Below, one piece after another: positions 10,800-23,066 of a DNA stretch of 64,000 bases (the first letter of the stretch is position 1; every line of letters starts with the position of its first letter). The notes below the pieces were generated by a model, which was not told the DNA's origin, ran no database searches, and worked only from the letters and a program-made list of their open reading frames with translations. Source of the DNA: JAOUJD01 sp963841815 (GTDB lineage Bacteria > Pseudomonadota > Gammaproteobacteria > Burkholderiales > Burkholderiaceae_F); assembly GCA_963841815.1 (NCBI GenBank), contig CAWJEE010000015.1, positions 62,001 to 126,000 of the forward strand, written 5' to 3'. A program made the position numbers and the translations under genes.

Positions 10800-11082
10800 T
10801 CGCGCCGCCGATCGCGGCCTGGCTTGGCGACGGAGGTCATGGGGCGGATCGCAGAAGGCGGATCCAGCAACTCCGACGAAGGCTCTGGTCTCTGATTGAC
10901 GCCTTTGTCGCCCAGTCGTCGCCTTTCCTGCGACCGGCATTCCGTCGACTTTGTCGCCCTGCACCCCCCTCAGCCGGTTGATCGAGAATCCCCGGTCGGA
11001 TCTCGAAGCTTGACGACCTGCACCGGAGCAAGGGGCGGGCGACCATCCTGCCCCACGTCGACCGCAGCGGACGAGGCAACGC

Positions 11083-12941
11083 ATGAGTGCTGATTGCAGG
11101 CGGCTGACCCTGGCACTCCTGCTCTCGCTGCTGGCTCACGCGCTGCTGTTGAGCCTGATCTTCAGCGGCCAGGGACTTGGGCTTCCGGGCTTCGGCTTCC
11201 CATGGCTCGAGCGACGGATCGAGGCGCCCGAGCTGCGCGTCGTGCTCGCACCGGTGCGTGTCGCGGGCGCGGAGTCTGCGATCACGCCGGTCGCGGAGCC
11301 TGCTCAGCAGGCATCGAACGAGCCGCCTGTCGCCGGTGAACCGGCCCCGACTTCATCCGCTCCCCTGCGCCGTCCCCGGGGGCGAAGGCCGTAGCGATCT
11401 TGCCCGCGGCACGGACTTCGGCAGTGGCAGAGCCGGAGCAGATCGCCGCGGCCCCCGCGGTCGCTGCGAAAACGGCGCCGCCCGCCGATGGACCTGTTCG
11501 CGTGGCGCCGGCGCGAAAGCTGGAGCCGGCCGCTGGGGATGTGGCGTCATCCGACAGGCCCGCGAACGTCGCTCACGCAGCGCCTTCGGTCTCGCCGCCG
11601 GTCATTGCGGCAGCGCCGAGCGCTTCGGGCCAGGAGGCCGTGACGTCGGCGTTTCGAGATGCCGGCGAATTCGCGCTGGAGGCTGAGCGCCAGGCCGCGG
11701 CACAACTGGAGGCGCAGCGTCGGGAGGACGCTCGTCAGCAAGAGGCGGTGCGCGCCGAGGCCGAACGCCAGGCGGCCGTACGACTGGCCACTGCACAACT
11801 GGAGGCGCAGCGTCAGGAGGCCGCTCATCAGCGGGAAGTTGAACGTGCCGAGGCCGTGCGACTGGACGCCGAACGCCAGGAAGCCGAGCGGCAGGCCGCG
11901 GCGCAACTGGAGGCGCAGCGCCGGGAGGCGACACGTCAGCAGGAAGCGGCGCGCGCCGAGGCCGAACGCCAGGACGCCGCGCGTGTCCGGGCCGAACAAG
12001 AGGAGGCGGCGCGACGGGACGCGGCGCTTCGGGAGGCGCAGCGTCGCGAGGCGGCACGTCAGCAGGAAGCGGCCCGCGCCGAGGCCGCGCGACAGGACGC
12101 CGAACGCCAGGAAGCCGAGCGGCAGGCGACGGCACAGCTGGAAGCGCAGCGCCGCGAGGCGGCGCGTCAACAGGAAGCGGCCCGCGCCGAGGCCGCGCGA
12201 CGGGACGCCGAGCGCCAGGAAGCCGAGCGCCAGGCCGCGGCACAACTGGAGGCGCAGCGCCGGGAGGCGGCTCGCCAGCAGGAAGCGGCCCGCGCCGAGG
12301 CCGCGCGACGGGACGCCGAGCGCCAGGAAGCCGAGCGCCAGGCCACGGCACAACTGGAGGCGCAGCGCCGGGAGGCGGCTCGCCAGCAGGAAGCGGCCCG
12401 CGCCGACGCTGCACGACTGGCGGCCGAACGCCAGGAAGCCGCGCGCGTCCGGGCCGGACAGGAGGACGCGGCAAGACGGGAAGCGGTGCTTCGCGCAATT
12501 GGACGTCAGCTCGACGAGGAGGCTGCGCGGCGCGAAGAAGCCTCGAATGCCGCTCGCCAGTCTTCAACGCTGCCGCTGTCGCTGAGCACCGCACGTCGCG
12601 CCAGGCTGTGGGGGCGCGCTGACCCCAACGTCGAACTCGTCCTGTACGCGGAGGCGTGGGCGCGAAAGATCCAGTTCAACACGCCTGTGGATACTGTCCG
12701 GGAAGTGGCGAGGCAGCTTCGCGTCAATCCCGTGGTGACCGTAGCCGTTCGAAGCGACGGATCCGTGGAGTCGGTGACCTTCGTGCTCTCCAGCGGTGTG
12801 GCGGAAGTCGATGAAGCGATACGGCGCATCGTTCACAGCCACCAGCCTTACCAGGCATTCCCGCCGGCACTGGCCCGCGAGTACGACGTGGTCGAAATCC
12901 GTCGGACGTGGCACTTCGACGTGGCTGTCCGTTTGAACTGA
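11083..12941 (+). CDS. TolA/TonB-like envelope protein with long EAxRQ repeat helix (one frameshift)
   Basis: The N-terminal piece (from 11083) has a single membrane anchor 'LALLLSLLAHALLLSLIF', typical of TonB/TolA. Near 11375 the frame slips by one; the shifted reading 'SPAPSPGAKAVAILPAARTS' joins smoothly to the frame open to 12941. The middle (11.69-12.47 kb) is a charged helix of near-identical repeats built on 'AEAARRDAERQEAERQAAAQ', recalling TolA domain II. The C-terminus 'VVTVAVRSDGSVESVTFVLS...VDEAIRRIV' is a TonB-type C-terminal fold. Inference: an inner-membrane protein spanning the periplasm. No ExbB/ExbD or TolQ/TolR genes are adjacent. Confidence 0.8.
11690..12470 (+). repeat. 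In-gene tandem DNA repeats coding for Glu/Arg/Gln/Ala helix
   Basis: Within the TolA-like gene, blocks of roughly 100-110 nt recur with few changes, e.g. the stretches starting near 12060, 12170 and 12290 all read 'gcggcccgcgccgaggccgc' and 'gaacgccaggaagccgagcg'-like units. Encoded motifs are 'ERQEAERQA', 'QLEAQRREAARQQEAARAEA'. The near-identity at DNA level suggests recent expansion by slippage or recombination and also makes copy number vulnerable to assembly error. Confidence 0.85.
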
Positions 12942-13003
12942 TCCGGGACGGCCCGGTCGCCGGGCGCAAGCCGCAGCCCCGCGTCACGCCGTATCCTGTG
13001 GCG

Positions 13004-13414
13004 ATGACCACTCCCTCCAGGCGCACGCCCGTGTCGAAGACCGGGCGGGCCGCCAAGCCGCCATCCGGGCAGCCTTCTCCCGACACCAAACCCTTCCTGC
13101 GCTTCCATCACTCCGAGGCGCTGCGCAAGAAGACGCTTGCGGTCATCGGCGCCGTCGAACAGGCCGACGATCCCGCGACTCACCGCGACGCGCTTGCGGA
13201 TCTCGTGGTGGAGTTGACGAACAGCGGCCTGGACTATTACTTCATGAAGCAGCTCAAGCTCGCCAAGCCGGGGTTCCTCGTGGAGCAGTCGGCGAACCTC
13301 GGGATGGTTGGAACGCAACAGGTCATGGGGACGGTCATCCGCCAGGTCATCGGCCGCATGGATGGCCCGCAACTGCTTTCCGTGTGCGGGTCCATCCGGC
13401 AACTCATGCGGTGA
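13004..13414 (+). CDS. Uncharacterised 136-residue protein
   Basis: I do not recognise a named family. The first 35 residues are basic and Pro/Ser-rich ('RRTPVSKTGRAAKPPSG'), likely disordered. The rest is a compact alpha-helical region including 'DLVVELTNSGLDYYFMKQLK' and 'LGMVGTQQVMGTVIRQVIG'. No signal peptide or membrane span. Start at ATG 13004 because the longer frame runs into the tail of the preceding gene and has no ribosome site. Codon use is like its neighbours, so I consider it real. It lies between a TolA-like gene and a DUF4440 gene, same strand. Confidence 0.65.
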   Translation: MTTPSRRTPVSKTGRAAKPPSGQPSPDTKPFLRFHHSEALRKKTLAVIGAVEQADDPATHRDALADLVVELTNSGLDYYFMKQLKLAKPGFLVEQSANLGMVGTQQVMGTVIRQVIGRMDGPQLLSVCGSIRQLMR

Positions 13415-13457
13415 AGCCATGTGCGGTCTGTCCTGAAGGTTCTCGAGGTCTCGCAAG

Positions 13458-13919
13458 ATGCGCTTCGCTACGCTCGCCAGCCTTCTCGCAGTCGGTGTCC
13501 TGACTTCAGCCGGAGGCTTTGCCCAGACCATGTCCGCTCCACCGGCAGGTAGTGAAGAGCAGCGCGTCCTGGCCGTCGAGGACGACTATGTCGCCGCCGA
13601 GATCAGTCGCGACGAGGCAGCGCTTCGTCGCATCGTCGACGACCGCTTCGTCTTCAACCGGGCCAATGGCACGACCACCGGAAAGGAAGAGTTGATCCAG
13701 GCCGTGCTCGGGATGCGCATGGTGGGCCAGGCGATCAGCGAGAGATCGGTGCTCGTCGAGGGCGACACGGCGATCGTCTTCGGCACGGCGGAGCTGCAAC
13801 TGGCCGTGCCCGGCAAGGAGGACGCGATCTCCACGCTGCGATACACCGCGACGTACGTGAAGCGCGATCGGCAGTGGCGCATGGTGGCGCTTCAGATGCA
13901 GCCGCGCGCCGCCCGGTAG
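13458..13919 (+). CDS. Secreted DUF4440/NTF2-like protein
   Basis: The 153-residue product has a signal peptide (about 1-23, 'TSAGGFAQT') and an NTF2-like DUF4440 domain: 'EQRVLAVEDDYVAAEISRDE', 'RIVDDRFVFNRANG', 'GKEELIQAVLG' and a last strand 'QWRMVALQMQP'. These cone-shaped folds bind small ligands or act as enzymes; no catalytic residues can be assigned here. It stops 6 nt before the end of the convergent beta-glucan synthase gene. Confidence 0.8.
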   Translation: MRFATLASLLAVGVLTSAGGFAQTMSAPPAGSEEQRVLAVEDDYVAAEISRDEAALRRIVDDRFVFNRANGTTTGKEELIQAVLGMRMVGQAISERSVLVEGDTAIVFGTAELQLAVPGKEDAISTLRYTATYVKRDRQWRMVALQMQPRAAR

Positions 13920-13925
13920 CGGAGC

Positions 13926-16900
13926 TCAGCAGCGCATCTCCACCCGGTGCGGCTTGCCGTCGTCGACCAACGGCACCGACCGGCCGGCCTGAAGTTCTCC
14001 ATCCAGCCGCACTTCGATCGCGTCGGCCATGGGCCGGTCCTGGGTGATCTCGATCTGGTACTGGGTCCGGCCAAAGCGGTACTCCAGCGCGTAGCCGGGC
14101 CAGTCGTCGGGCAGGCAGGGCGACAGCATCAGGCGAGCGCCGTCGCCGTCGGCCTTCAACTGCAGTCCCAGCAACGACTCGACGATCAATCGATACATCC
14201 AGCCCGACGAGCCGGTGTACCAGCTCCAGCCGCCGCGTCCGGTGTGCGGCGCGACGGTGTAGACGTCGGCCGCCATCACGTAGGGCTCGACCCGGTAGCG
14301 CGCCACGTCGTCGGCGGTCGCGGCGCGGTTCACCGGATTGATGATCCCGAGCAGGGACCAGGCGCGCGCACTGTCGCCGAGCGCGGCGAAGGCCATGGAG
14401 GCCCAGATCGCCGCGTGGTTGTACTGGCCGCCGTTCTCGCGCACGCCCGGCAGGTAGCCCGCGATGTATCCGGGGCTCGGTCCCTTGTGATCGAACGGCG
14501 GGTCCAGCAGGAGAACGACGTTTGCGTCGGTTCGCACGAGGCGCGCGTGCATCGCGTCCATCGCAAGGCGCGCGCGGTCGGGCGCGGCGACGCCCGACAG
14601 CACCGACCAGCTCTGCGCGATGGAGTCGATCTGGCACTCGGCATTGCCCGCCGAGCCCAGCGGCGTGCCGTCGTCGAAGTAAGCGCGGCGATACCAGGCG
14701 CCGTCCCAGCCATGCGCTTCGAGGCGGGCGGTCAGTTGCGCGCGCTCGCTCCGGCAGCGGGCCGCGCCGGCCGCGTCGCCATGCCGTTCGGCCAGCGCGC
14801 CGAAGCGGCCCAGCACCTCGCACAGGAAGAAGCCGAGCCAGACGCTTTCGCCCCGCCCCGCCGCGCCGACGAGATTCATGCCGTCGTTCCAGTCGCCGGT
14901 GCCGATCAACGGCAGTCCGTGCTCGCCGAAGCGCAGGCCGTGCCACAGGGCTTCCGCGGCGTGCTGGTACAGGCTCGCCTCCGTGCCTGACGGCAGCGGC
15001 AAGTCGAAGTACGAATCGTCGGGCGGAGTGACCGGGCGGCCCTCGAGGTAGCGGACCTGCTCGGCGAGCACGCGCGTGTCGCCGGTCGTCTCGACGTAGC
15101 GCGCCAGCGCCAGTGGCAGCCACAGGTAGTCGTCGGAGATGCGCGTGCGAACGCCGCGGCCCTGCGGCGGGTGCCACCAGTGCTGCACGTCGCCTTCGAC
15201 GAACTGGCGCCCGGCGCAGCGCAGCAGCTGCTCGCGCAGCAGTTGCGGCTGGGTGTGCACGAGCGCCATGGCGTCCTGCAGCTGATCGCGGAAGCCGAAC
15301 GCTCCGCCCGACTGGTAGTAGCCGCTGCGCGCCCAGAGGCGGCAGCCGATCGTCTGGTAGAGAAGCCAGCCGTTGACGAGGACGTCGACCGCCGGGTCGG
15401 GCGTGCGAACCTGCACGGCACCGAGCGTCGTTCGCCAGTGGAGTCGAACGGCCGCGAGCGCGTCGGCCCACGCGGCAGGACCGCGGAACCGCTGCACCAG
15501 TTGCTCGGCCTCGTCGGTGCTGCGGCCCATTCCAAGGCGGAACACGACCGTGTCCGACTCGCCGTCCAGCAGCGTGACGTTCACCTGCAACGCCGCACAC
15601 GGATCGAGCGCGGCGCCAGCGCGTCCGCCGAGTCGCGCGCGCCCCAGGGCCATCGGCCGTTGCATCGAGCCGTTGCGCCCGATGAACTCGGCCCGGTCGC
15701 ACGTGAAGCTGCCCGCGACGCGCCGGTCGTCGTCGACGTCGAAGAAGCCGATCCAGTCGCCGTAGTCGTAGCTGTACGGGTTGCGCGCGTACAGCGCCCC
15801 GCTGTCGGTCGCCACTTCGGTGACGATGTGCGGCGCCGTCTTCGCCCGCAGGTCGCCGAGCACCCACTCGACGTAGCCGGTGGCGCTCAGCTTGCGCGGG
15901 CCGCCCGACACGTTGGTGAGCCGCAGCACCGAGAACTTCACCGCCGCGTCGAGGGCGACGAAGATCGTCAGTTCGGCACGGATGCCGTGCGAGGTGTGCT
16001 CGAACACGCTGTAGCCGAAGCCGTGGCGGGTCCTGAACTCCGCGTCCCGTGGTCCGCCGGGCGCGCAGGGCAAGCGAGGTCGGCGACCACACGTCGCCGC
16101 TCTCCTCGTCGCGCAGGTAGATCGCCTCGCCGCTGGCGTCGCTGACGGGATCGTTGTGCCACGGCGTCAGTCGCAGTTCGTGGGCGTTCTCGCACCAGGT
16201 GTAGGCGCTCCCGGCCTCCGAGATCACGCAGCCGAAGCGCGGATTGGCCAGCACGTTGACCCACGGCGCCGGCGGCCGCTCGCCGGCCGGCGGCGCGATG
16301 ACGTACTCGCTTCCGTCCGCGGAAAAGCCGCCGATGCCGTTGTGGCCGGTCGCAGCGCGCGCGTTCGCAGGCGCCTGTCGTGACCGGCCCTGCGGCGCGC
16401 GCGCGAACTTCACGCGCCGCGGGAAGCGTCGGCACAAACAGCGCGGGGCGGTGCGGCCGCGCCGCGCGGCGATTGATCTGTTCGACCAGGCTGCCGCGGC
16501 TGTCGCTGAACACGGCGCGGGCGACTGACTGCAGCAGGATGCGGTCGTCATGGGCGATCTGGTCGACATGCCGCACGAAGATGCCGCCGGGCCGGTCGAT
16601 GAAGTGCGCTTCCGCGCCGGCACTGATCAACCCGGTGATCTGCTCCTGCAGGCGGTGACGGTAGACGTCGCGCTCCTCGTTCCAGATCACGAGGTCGACG
16701 GCCAGGCCCTTCAGCCGCCACCAGGCGTGCGCCTGGACCAGCTGGCGCGCCAGCTCGATGTTGTCGGCGTTGCCGATCTGCAGCAGCACGATCGGCAGGT
16801 CGCCCGAGATGCCGTAGCCCCACAGCCCCGACTGCCCGCGACGGTTGCGCAGCAGCACCGCGTTGTCGGCGCGCCAGCCCGGCTGCGCGTAGATCACCGC

Positions 16901-19900
16901 GCCGGCCAGGCGCGCGTAGAGCTGCGCATCGGTCTCGCTCGCGTTGAGCTGGCGCAGCACCACCTGCGAGTGCGTCCACGCCAGCTCGAACACGCGTTCG
17001 GCCAGGCGCCGGTCCTGGTACTTCTCGGCCAGCGCCACGCACGCATCGCGCGTGTCGCCGACGCCGACCACCACGTCGACGATCACGCTCTGGTCCGGCG
17101 CCAGCGTGAGGGTGCAGCGGCTGGCCGCGCACGGGTCGAGGACCGGTCCGGCGCGATTCGACAGCGGCCCGGCGGCGCCGAGCGCATCCGGCGCCGCCAG
17201 GGTGTTGCCGCGACCGATGAAGCGCGGCGCGATCGGTTTCGTGCGTGATCGGGCCCGCCGCCTGTGCGGCGCGCGGCTGGTCCGCGCACGGCGTGCACGG
17301 CCATCAGCTGGAACATCCACGGCGTCACTTCGTCGGGCGAGCGCGCGCGGCGGGTGCAGAGGACGGCGGCCGGCCGCTCGACGATCTCGCGTCTGCACGA
17401 AGAGCTTGCTGAAGGCGGGATGCAGCGCGTCGGCCGCCGCGCTGGCGAGCACGACCTCGGTGTAGCTCGTGACCTCGACGATGCGCCGCGTCGCGCCGCT
17501 GTTGGTGATGCGCACGCGCCGCAGTTCGATGTCGTCTTCGGGCGAGACGACGATCTCGGTGTGCGTCTCGATGCCGTCGTCGCGGCGCCGGAACTCCGCG
17601 CGGCCTTCGGTGAAGATGGCTTCGTAGTGCTCCCCGCTCGTGCGCGTGGGCTGGTGCGCCGCCGACCACGCGGCGCCGGACACCGTGTCGCGCAGGTAGA
17701 AGAAGCTACCCCAGGCGTCGCGCGTGGTGTCCTCGGCCCAGCGTGTGACGGCGAGCTCCTTCCAGCGGCTGTAGCCGCCGCCGCCGCTGGTCACCATCAC
17801 GTGATAGCGCCCGTTGGACAGCAGCTGGACCTCTGGTGCGACCTGATCGACGCTGCGGATGACGCGGGTCGGCGCGGTGACGCTGACCGTGGGGCCGCGG
17901 GTGCCGGCGCGCTCCTCGAGCTCGGGCTGGTAGGTGACGACGCGCGGAACGCGTTCCTGCAGCAGCAGCAGGGTGGCCTGCATCCGGCGGTCGGCGTCGA
18001 AGTGCCGCTGCATCGGGCGATCCTGCAGCAGGTGCGTCAGCGCCAGCAGGCCCATGCCCTGGTGGTGCGCCATGAACGAGCGCACCACGGCACTCTTCTG
18101 GCCGCGCGGCAACCGCGCCGCGGTGTAGTCGATCGCCTCGTACAGGCCGATGCCTGCCGGCGGCGCCCGCGGCCGCGAGCCGCTGCAGGTTGTCGCACGC
18201 CGGCTCGGGCGCGACCATCAGCGCCATCATCGACGCGTGGGGCGTGACCACCAGGTCGTCGGCCAGGCCGCGCTTCAGGCCGAGTCCCGGCACGCCGAAC
18301 GCGCGGTACTGGTAGTTCAGCGCGGCGTCGGTCGCGTTGTAGCCCGACTCGGAGATGCCCCACGGAACGCCGCGCTGCCTGCCGTACTCGATCTGGCGCT
18401 GCACGGCGCCGCGGCACGTCTGGTCGAGCAGCGTGTGCTCGTAGCTCGGCATCAGGAGCATCGGCATCAGGTACTCGAACATCGAGCCGCTCCACGACAG
18501 CAGCACCGGTGCGCCGGCGGCCGAGGTGAGCAGGCGGCCGAGCGCGAACCAGCTTTCCTGCCCGATCTGTCCGCGCGCGATCGCGACGAACACGCCCAGC
18601 CGCGCCTCGGAGGCGAGCAGGTCGTAGTAGCCGGTGTCGGCGCGCCGCTCGTCGACGTTGTAGCCGATCGTCATCAGGTGGCGCGAGTCGTCGTAGAGGA
18701 AGCCGTGCTCGGCTTCGGTCAGCGCCGCAGCGCGTCCGGCGAGGTCTTCGATCTTCTGGAGTCGCGCGCGCGCAGCCTCCCGCGTGGCTTCGGCGGCGGG
18801 GTCGAGGGCGTCGCTGCCGGCGGCCAGCTGCCGCAGGGTCGGCATGCCGGTCGAATCGAGCGTGCCCGGCTGCTCGTCCAGGCCGAGCGCGCGCAGTTCG
18901 TCGCGACCGGCGCGGCACTGTTCCAGCAGGAGGCGGGCCCACGTCGCGGCATCGCTTTCGGCCTCGTCGTCCTCGACCGCAACGGCGGCGGCCGGCGGGA
19001 CCGTGGCGCGGAGCGCGCTGCAGATCGAGCCCGCGCCCGGTTCGAGCGCGTCCAGCATTGCGAGCCAGTCGCGCAGCGCGACGGGCGGGCGGCTGCGGTA
19101 CTCCAGAAGCATCCGGCTGAACCGGACCAGCGCGTCCCGCAACGCCGTGTCGCCCTTGCGCGGGCTCGCCGCGAGCGACTCGCCCAGGACGCCGAAGGTG
19201 TCATGCACACCCTCGCGCCACGCGTCGGGCAGAAGCGGCTCGTCGGCCACGGCCAGCAGTGCCGAGTGCAAGGTGATCAGTTGCGCGTCGAGGTTGCCGC
19301 TGTCGACCGTCGAGACATAGCGCGGACGCAGCGGCTCGAGGGTCGTCGTGTCGTACCAGTTGTAGAAGTGGCCGCGATACCGCGGCATGCGCTCCATCGT
19401 CGTCAGGGCCGCGTCCAGCCGCTCCAGCAGCCGGCCCGTGGCGAGGTAGCCGAATTCGCGCGCCGCCACCCCCGCCAGCAGCGCGAAGCCCATGTTGGTC
19501 GGCGACGTCCGGTGGGCGACGCGCGCCACCGGGTGCTCCTGCACGTTGTCGGGCGGCAGGTGATGGTCGGCGGCGGTGACGTTCAGCTCGAAGAAGCTCC
19601 AGGTCCGGCGCGCAAGCCGCCGCAGGAACACGACCTGGTTTGCGGTGAGCGCGGCGCGCGTGCGCGCCGGCGGCCGGTCGAACCACCAGACCAGCAGCGG
19701 CGACAGCAGCCACGCCAGCAGCACGGGGGCCGCGACGGGCAAGGCTTCGGGACGCACGAACGACAGCCCGGCCGCGCACGCGATCGCCAGCGCAGGGGCA
19801 ACCGCCAGCATGCGCATGTTGCGCAGCAGGTCGGCCAGCGTCCCCGGCCGGGTGGCGACGGACACATCGGCCGACGGGCGCCACTCCAGCAACCGTCGCT

Positions 19901-22775
19901 TGGACAGCAGCACTCGCCACAGGGTGCGCGCGATGGCGGCGAGGCTGTAGGTCGCCTCGAAGGGCAGGCACGCCAGCGCGTGCAGTCCCTGCTGAAGGAG
20001 GCGCGGCACCGGCAGATCGGCAGCGGCCGCCGGCACCGGCGCAGTCCCGACGCGCAGCTGCTGCAGCGGCCGCCGCAGCCACCCGGCGAAGTGCGCGGCC
20101 AGCGGCATCAGCGCCGCGATGCCGACGGCAAAGAGCGTCACCCAGCCCGGCTCCGGCAGCCGCCACCAGGCCACGAGCAGCAGCGATACGAGCGCGGCCG
20201 GCACCACGCTGCGTCGCAGGTTGTCGAAGATCTTCAGCTGCGACAGCGCCGACAACTGGTTGAGCGGGGCCGACGGCAGCGCGCGCACGCGACGGCGCAG
20301 CCAGCCGACGAGCTGCCAGTCGCCGCGGATCCACCGGTAGCGGCGCGCCACGTCGGCGCCATAGCTCGCGGGCGCGGCCTCGATCAGCTGCACGTCGCTG
20401 AGTAGTCCGCAGCGCGCGTAGCAGCCTTCCAGCAGGTCGTGGCTGAGGATGCGGTTCTCGGGCAGGCGGTCGGCCAGCGCGCGCTCGAACGCATCGACGT
20501 CGTAGATGCCCTTGCCGATGAACGAGCCTTCGCCGAACAGGTCCTGGTAGACGTCTGAGACGGCGCGCGTGTACGGGTCGATGCCCGGCTCGCCGCCGTG
20601 CAGGCGCGCATACGCCGAGCGGTTCGTGCTCGGCAGGTTCGACGCGATGCGCGGCTGCAGGATGCCGTAGCCGTTGACGACGAGGTCGTGCTGCCTGCCG
20701 GTGCCGAAGCGCGGCCGGTTCAGCGGATGCGCCATCGTCGCCACCATCTGCGCTGCGGCGCCGCGGGGCAGCTCCGTGTCCGTGTCCAGCGTGATCACGT
20801 AGCGCACCGCCGACAACCACAGCGGCTCGCCGACGAGGCGTGCGAAGGCCTCTCCCGGCCCGACGCCGGCCTGGCCCCGAAGCAGTGCGTTCAGGTCGGC
20901 CAGCTTGCCGCGCTTGCGCTCGTGGCCCATCCACACGCGTTCGCGCGCGTTCCAGCGGCGTGGACGGTGGAACAGGTAGAAGGCGGTGGCGCCTTGAGCG
21001 TCGGCCGCCGGGAGGTACCTGGCATTGAGCGCTTCGATGCGCGACGCCGCCAGCTCGACGAGCGCCGCGTCCTCGGGCAGATGCTCGCTCGCCGCGTCGT
21101 GCAGGTCCGTCAGCAGGCCGAAGTGCAGGTTCGAATCGCGGTTGGCGAGGAAGCGCACCTCGAGCGCCTCGACCAGCGCTTCCACTCCCGCGGCGCTGCC
21201 GAGCATGGTCGGGACCACCACCAGAGTCCGCGACGCGGAAGCGATGCCGAAGCTGTAGTCCATCCGCGGCAACGGCTCCGGCGCGACGAACTGCGTGACG
21301 ATCCAGTTGACGATCGCCATGGCCAGCTGGCTCGATGCCACCAGCAGGGCCGCGGCGAGTGCCGTCACGCCCCACCAGGGCCACAGCAGGTCCTGCTGGG
21401 CGTGAACCACGGGCCCCGCGGCCAGCGCAAGAGTGGCCAAGGCGATGGCGCCTGCATAGAGCGGCAATGCTCGCGACCGTGCCGCGCGCGCGAGCCGCTG
21501 CGCGCGCGGCAGTCGCGCGCCCACCGCCTGCTCGAGGACCGGCCGCCCCGCGCCGAGCAGGTAGAACCCGACGTGACAACGCCTGCCGTCGGGCGCTGCA
21601 GGGGAGATCGTTTCAGCGGCGCTCGCCGCGGCACACAGCGCGACCGCCTGGCGCGCGATGTCGACCTCCGCGGCGTCCGAGACCCTGCCGATCGCCTCGA
21701 CGACGTGGCGATAGCGGTCGCGCGTGTCGAAGCTCATCTGCGCGTAGACGCCGCTCGGGTCGTCGCGCAACGTCTGCTCGACGCCGCTCAGCGCCTCGAC
21801 AAACTCGCGCCAGTCCATCGTGCTGAGCAGGCGCAGGCTGCCGATGCTGTTACTCACCGACACCTGGTTGGCCGCCTGCTGCTGGCCTTCCATCTGCACG
21901 AGCTCCTGCAGGGTCTGGCCGGACTCGGCGAGGCGCAGCTCGATCCAGGTGAGCGGCAGGGCGAGTGAGGCGCTGTGGCCCTGGAGTCGCCGGGCGAACT
22001 CGGCGACGAAGGCATTGGTGAGCGGCGGCGCGGAGCGCGCCATGTCGGCGACCAGCAGGATCAGGTCGCTGGGCGCGTTCTCGGCCACCTCGAGCATGCT
22101 GTCGGCCCAGGTGCCGGCCGTTTCACGTTCGGTGTACGCGGCGGCGACGCGCGACGCGACGCGACGCAGGTTCTCGATCAGCGCGAGCCGCAGCATGATC
22201 GGAATGGCCCACAGTTCACCCAGCAGCAGCGGCTGCACCGACTGATAGGCGGCGATGAAGCGCATCAGCGTGCCGCGGCCGATCAGGCCGTCGCCGTGCG
22301 CGACGAGATGCAGGGCGAGGTGATACGCGCGCGGCATGCCTGCCGCGCCGGTCGCGTCCGGGCTTCGGGCCAGCCGCGGCAACTCGCGGTTGTACCCGCG
22401 CGGCAGGTGTCGCCGCGCGGTTCGGATCTCTTCCTCGATCAGGTAGAAGTTGTCGAGCAGCCACTCGGCCGCCGGCGAGAACCGCCTCTCGGTCTCGGGT
22501 GCCGCGGCCAGCTGCCGGCCGAGCGCGACGAGCACGCGCTCGTTCGACGCCAGTCGGGCGAGCAGGCGGTCGGGCACGCGCGGGGCGCCGAGCACGTGCA
22601 GCGCCGCCAGACGCTTGCCGTGCCGCTCCATCTGCTCCGCGTTGAGCAGCTCGGCGCGCAGCGGCTCCTCCTGCGGCGTTGGTCCGCCATCACCCTCGAC
22701 CAGCCAAGCGTGTTCCCACACGCGCCCGGCGAGTTCACTCATCCTGGCTCGAAAGCTGCTCGCGCTAGGGAACAT
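13926..22775 (-). CDS. ndvB: Cyclic beta-1,2-glucan synthase, NdvB type (frameshifted near the C-terminal third)
   Basis: A giant inner-membrane enzyme of about 2,900 residues, matching the family length. The N-terminal 1,680 residues are open from 22775. Near residue 660 is the GT84 transferase motif 'YVITLDTDTELPRG', and near 815 'RYRWIRGDWQLVGWL' (QxxRW-like). Hydrophobic spans flank these. The C-terminal GH94-like phosphorylase domain carries 'DDYLWLPLALARYVETTGD' and 'GTGDWNDGMNLVG'. The frame breaks near 18155, 17390, 17.2-17.35 kb, 16378 and 16060; at 18155 removing one base restores 'GGIGLYEAIDYTAARLPRG'. Family role: initiation, elongation and cyclisation of periplasmic glucans for osmoadaptation and host interaction. 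Starts divergently from the IclR gene. Confidence 0.85.
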
Positions 22776-23066
22776 CAGGCGGGGAGTCCTCCAGGGACCA
22801 CGAGGGGTGGAGGGTCAACTTAGCACGCGGGTGAGCGGCGAGCCCGCCGTGGTCGTGGGGGTACGACTGCAAGGCCCGCCGGGAAGCTCAGGCCCTTCGT
22901 TGTCATGGCCTTCGGCGCCTTCCAGCCGGTTTCGCCAAAGACACGGGTCGTTGCGCAGCAGTCGGGGAAAGTACGTAAGGGGGCTAGCCAGAACGCAATT
23001 TGGGCGACAGAATGGGTCCACTTAGCGGAACAGAGCCGCTGTCCTTGGTGGCCTCCGAGGGGATCG
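22776..23066. other. Divergent intergenic region between ndvB and the IclR gene
   Basis: This 291-nt stretch separates two divergently transcribed genes and must hold both promoters. I see no confident -35/-10 pair or long palindrome. Open frames through it on both strands have no ribosome sites and do not resemble proteins I know, so I do not call a gene. Confidence 0.4.

Noticed and set aside
11690..12470. A possible CRISPR array
   Set aside because: The repeats are contiguous, in frame and protein-coding, with no unique spacers.
22905..23066. An N-terminal extension of the IclR regulator
   Set aside because: The extra 54 residues lack similarity and a ribosome site; ATG 23067 gives the normal family start.
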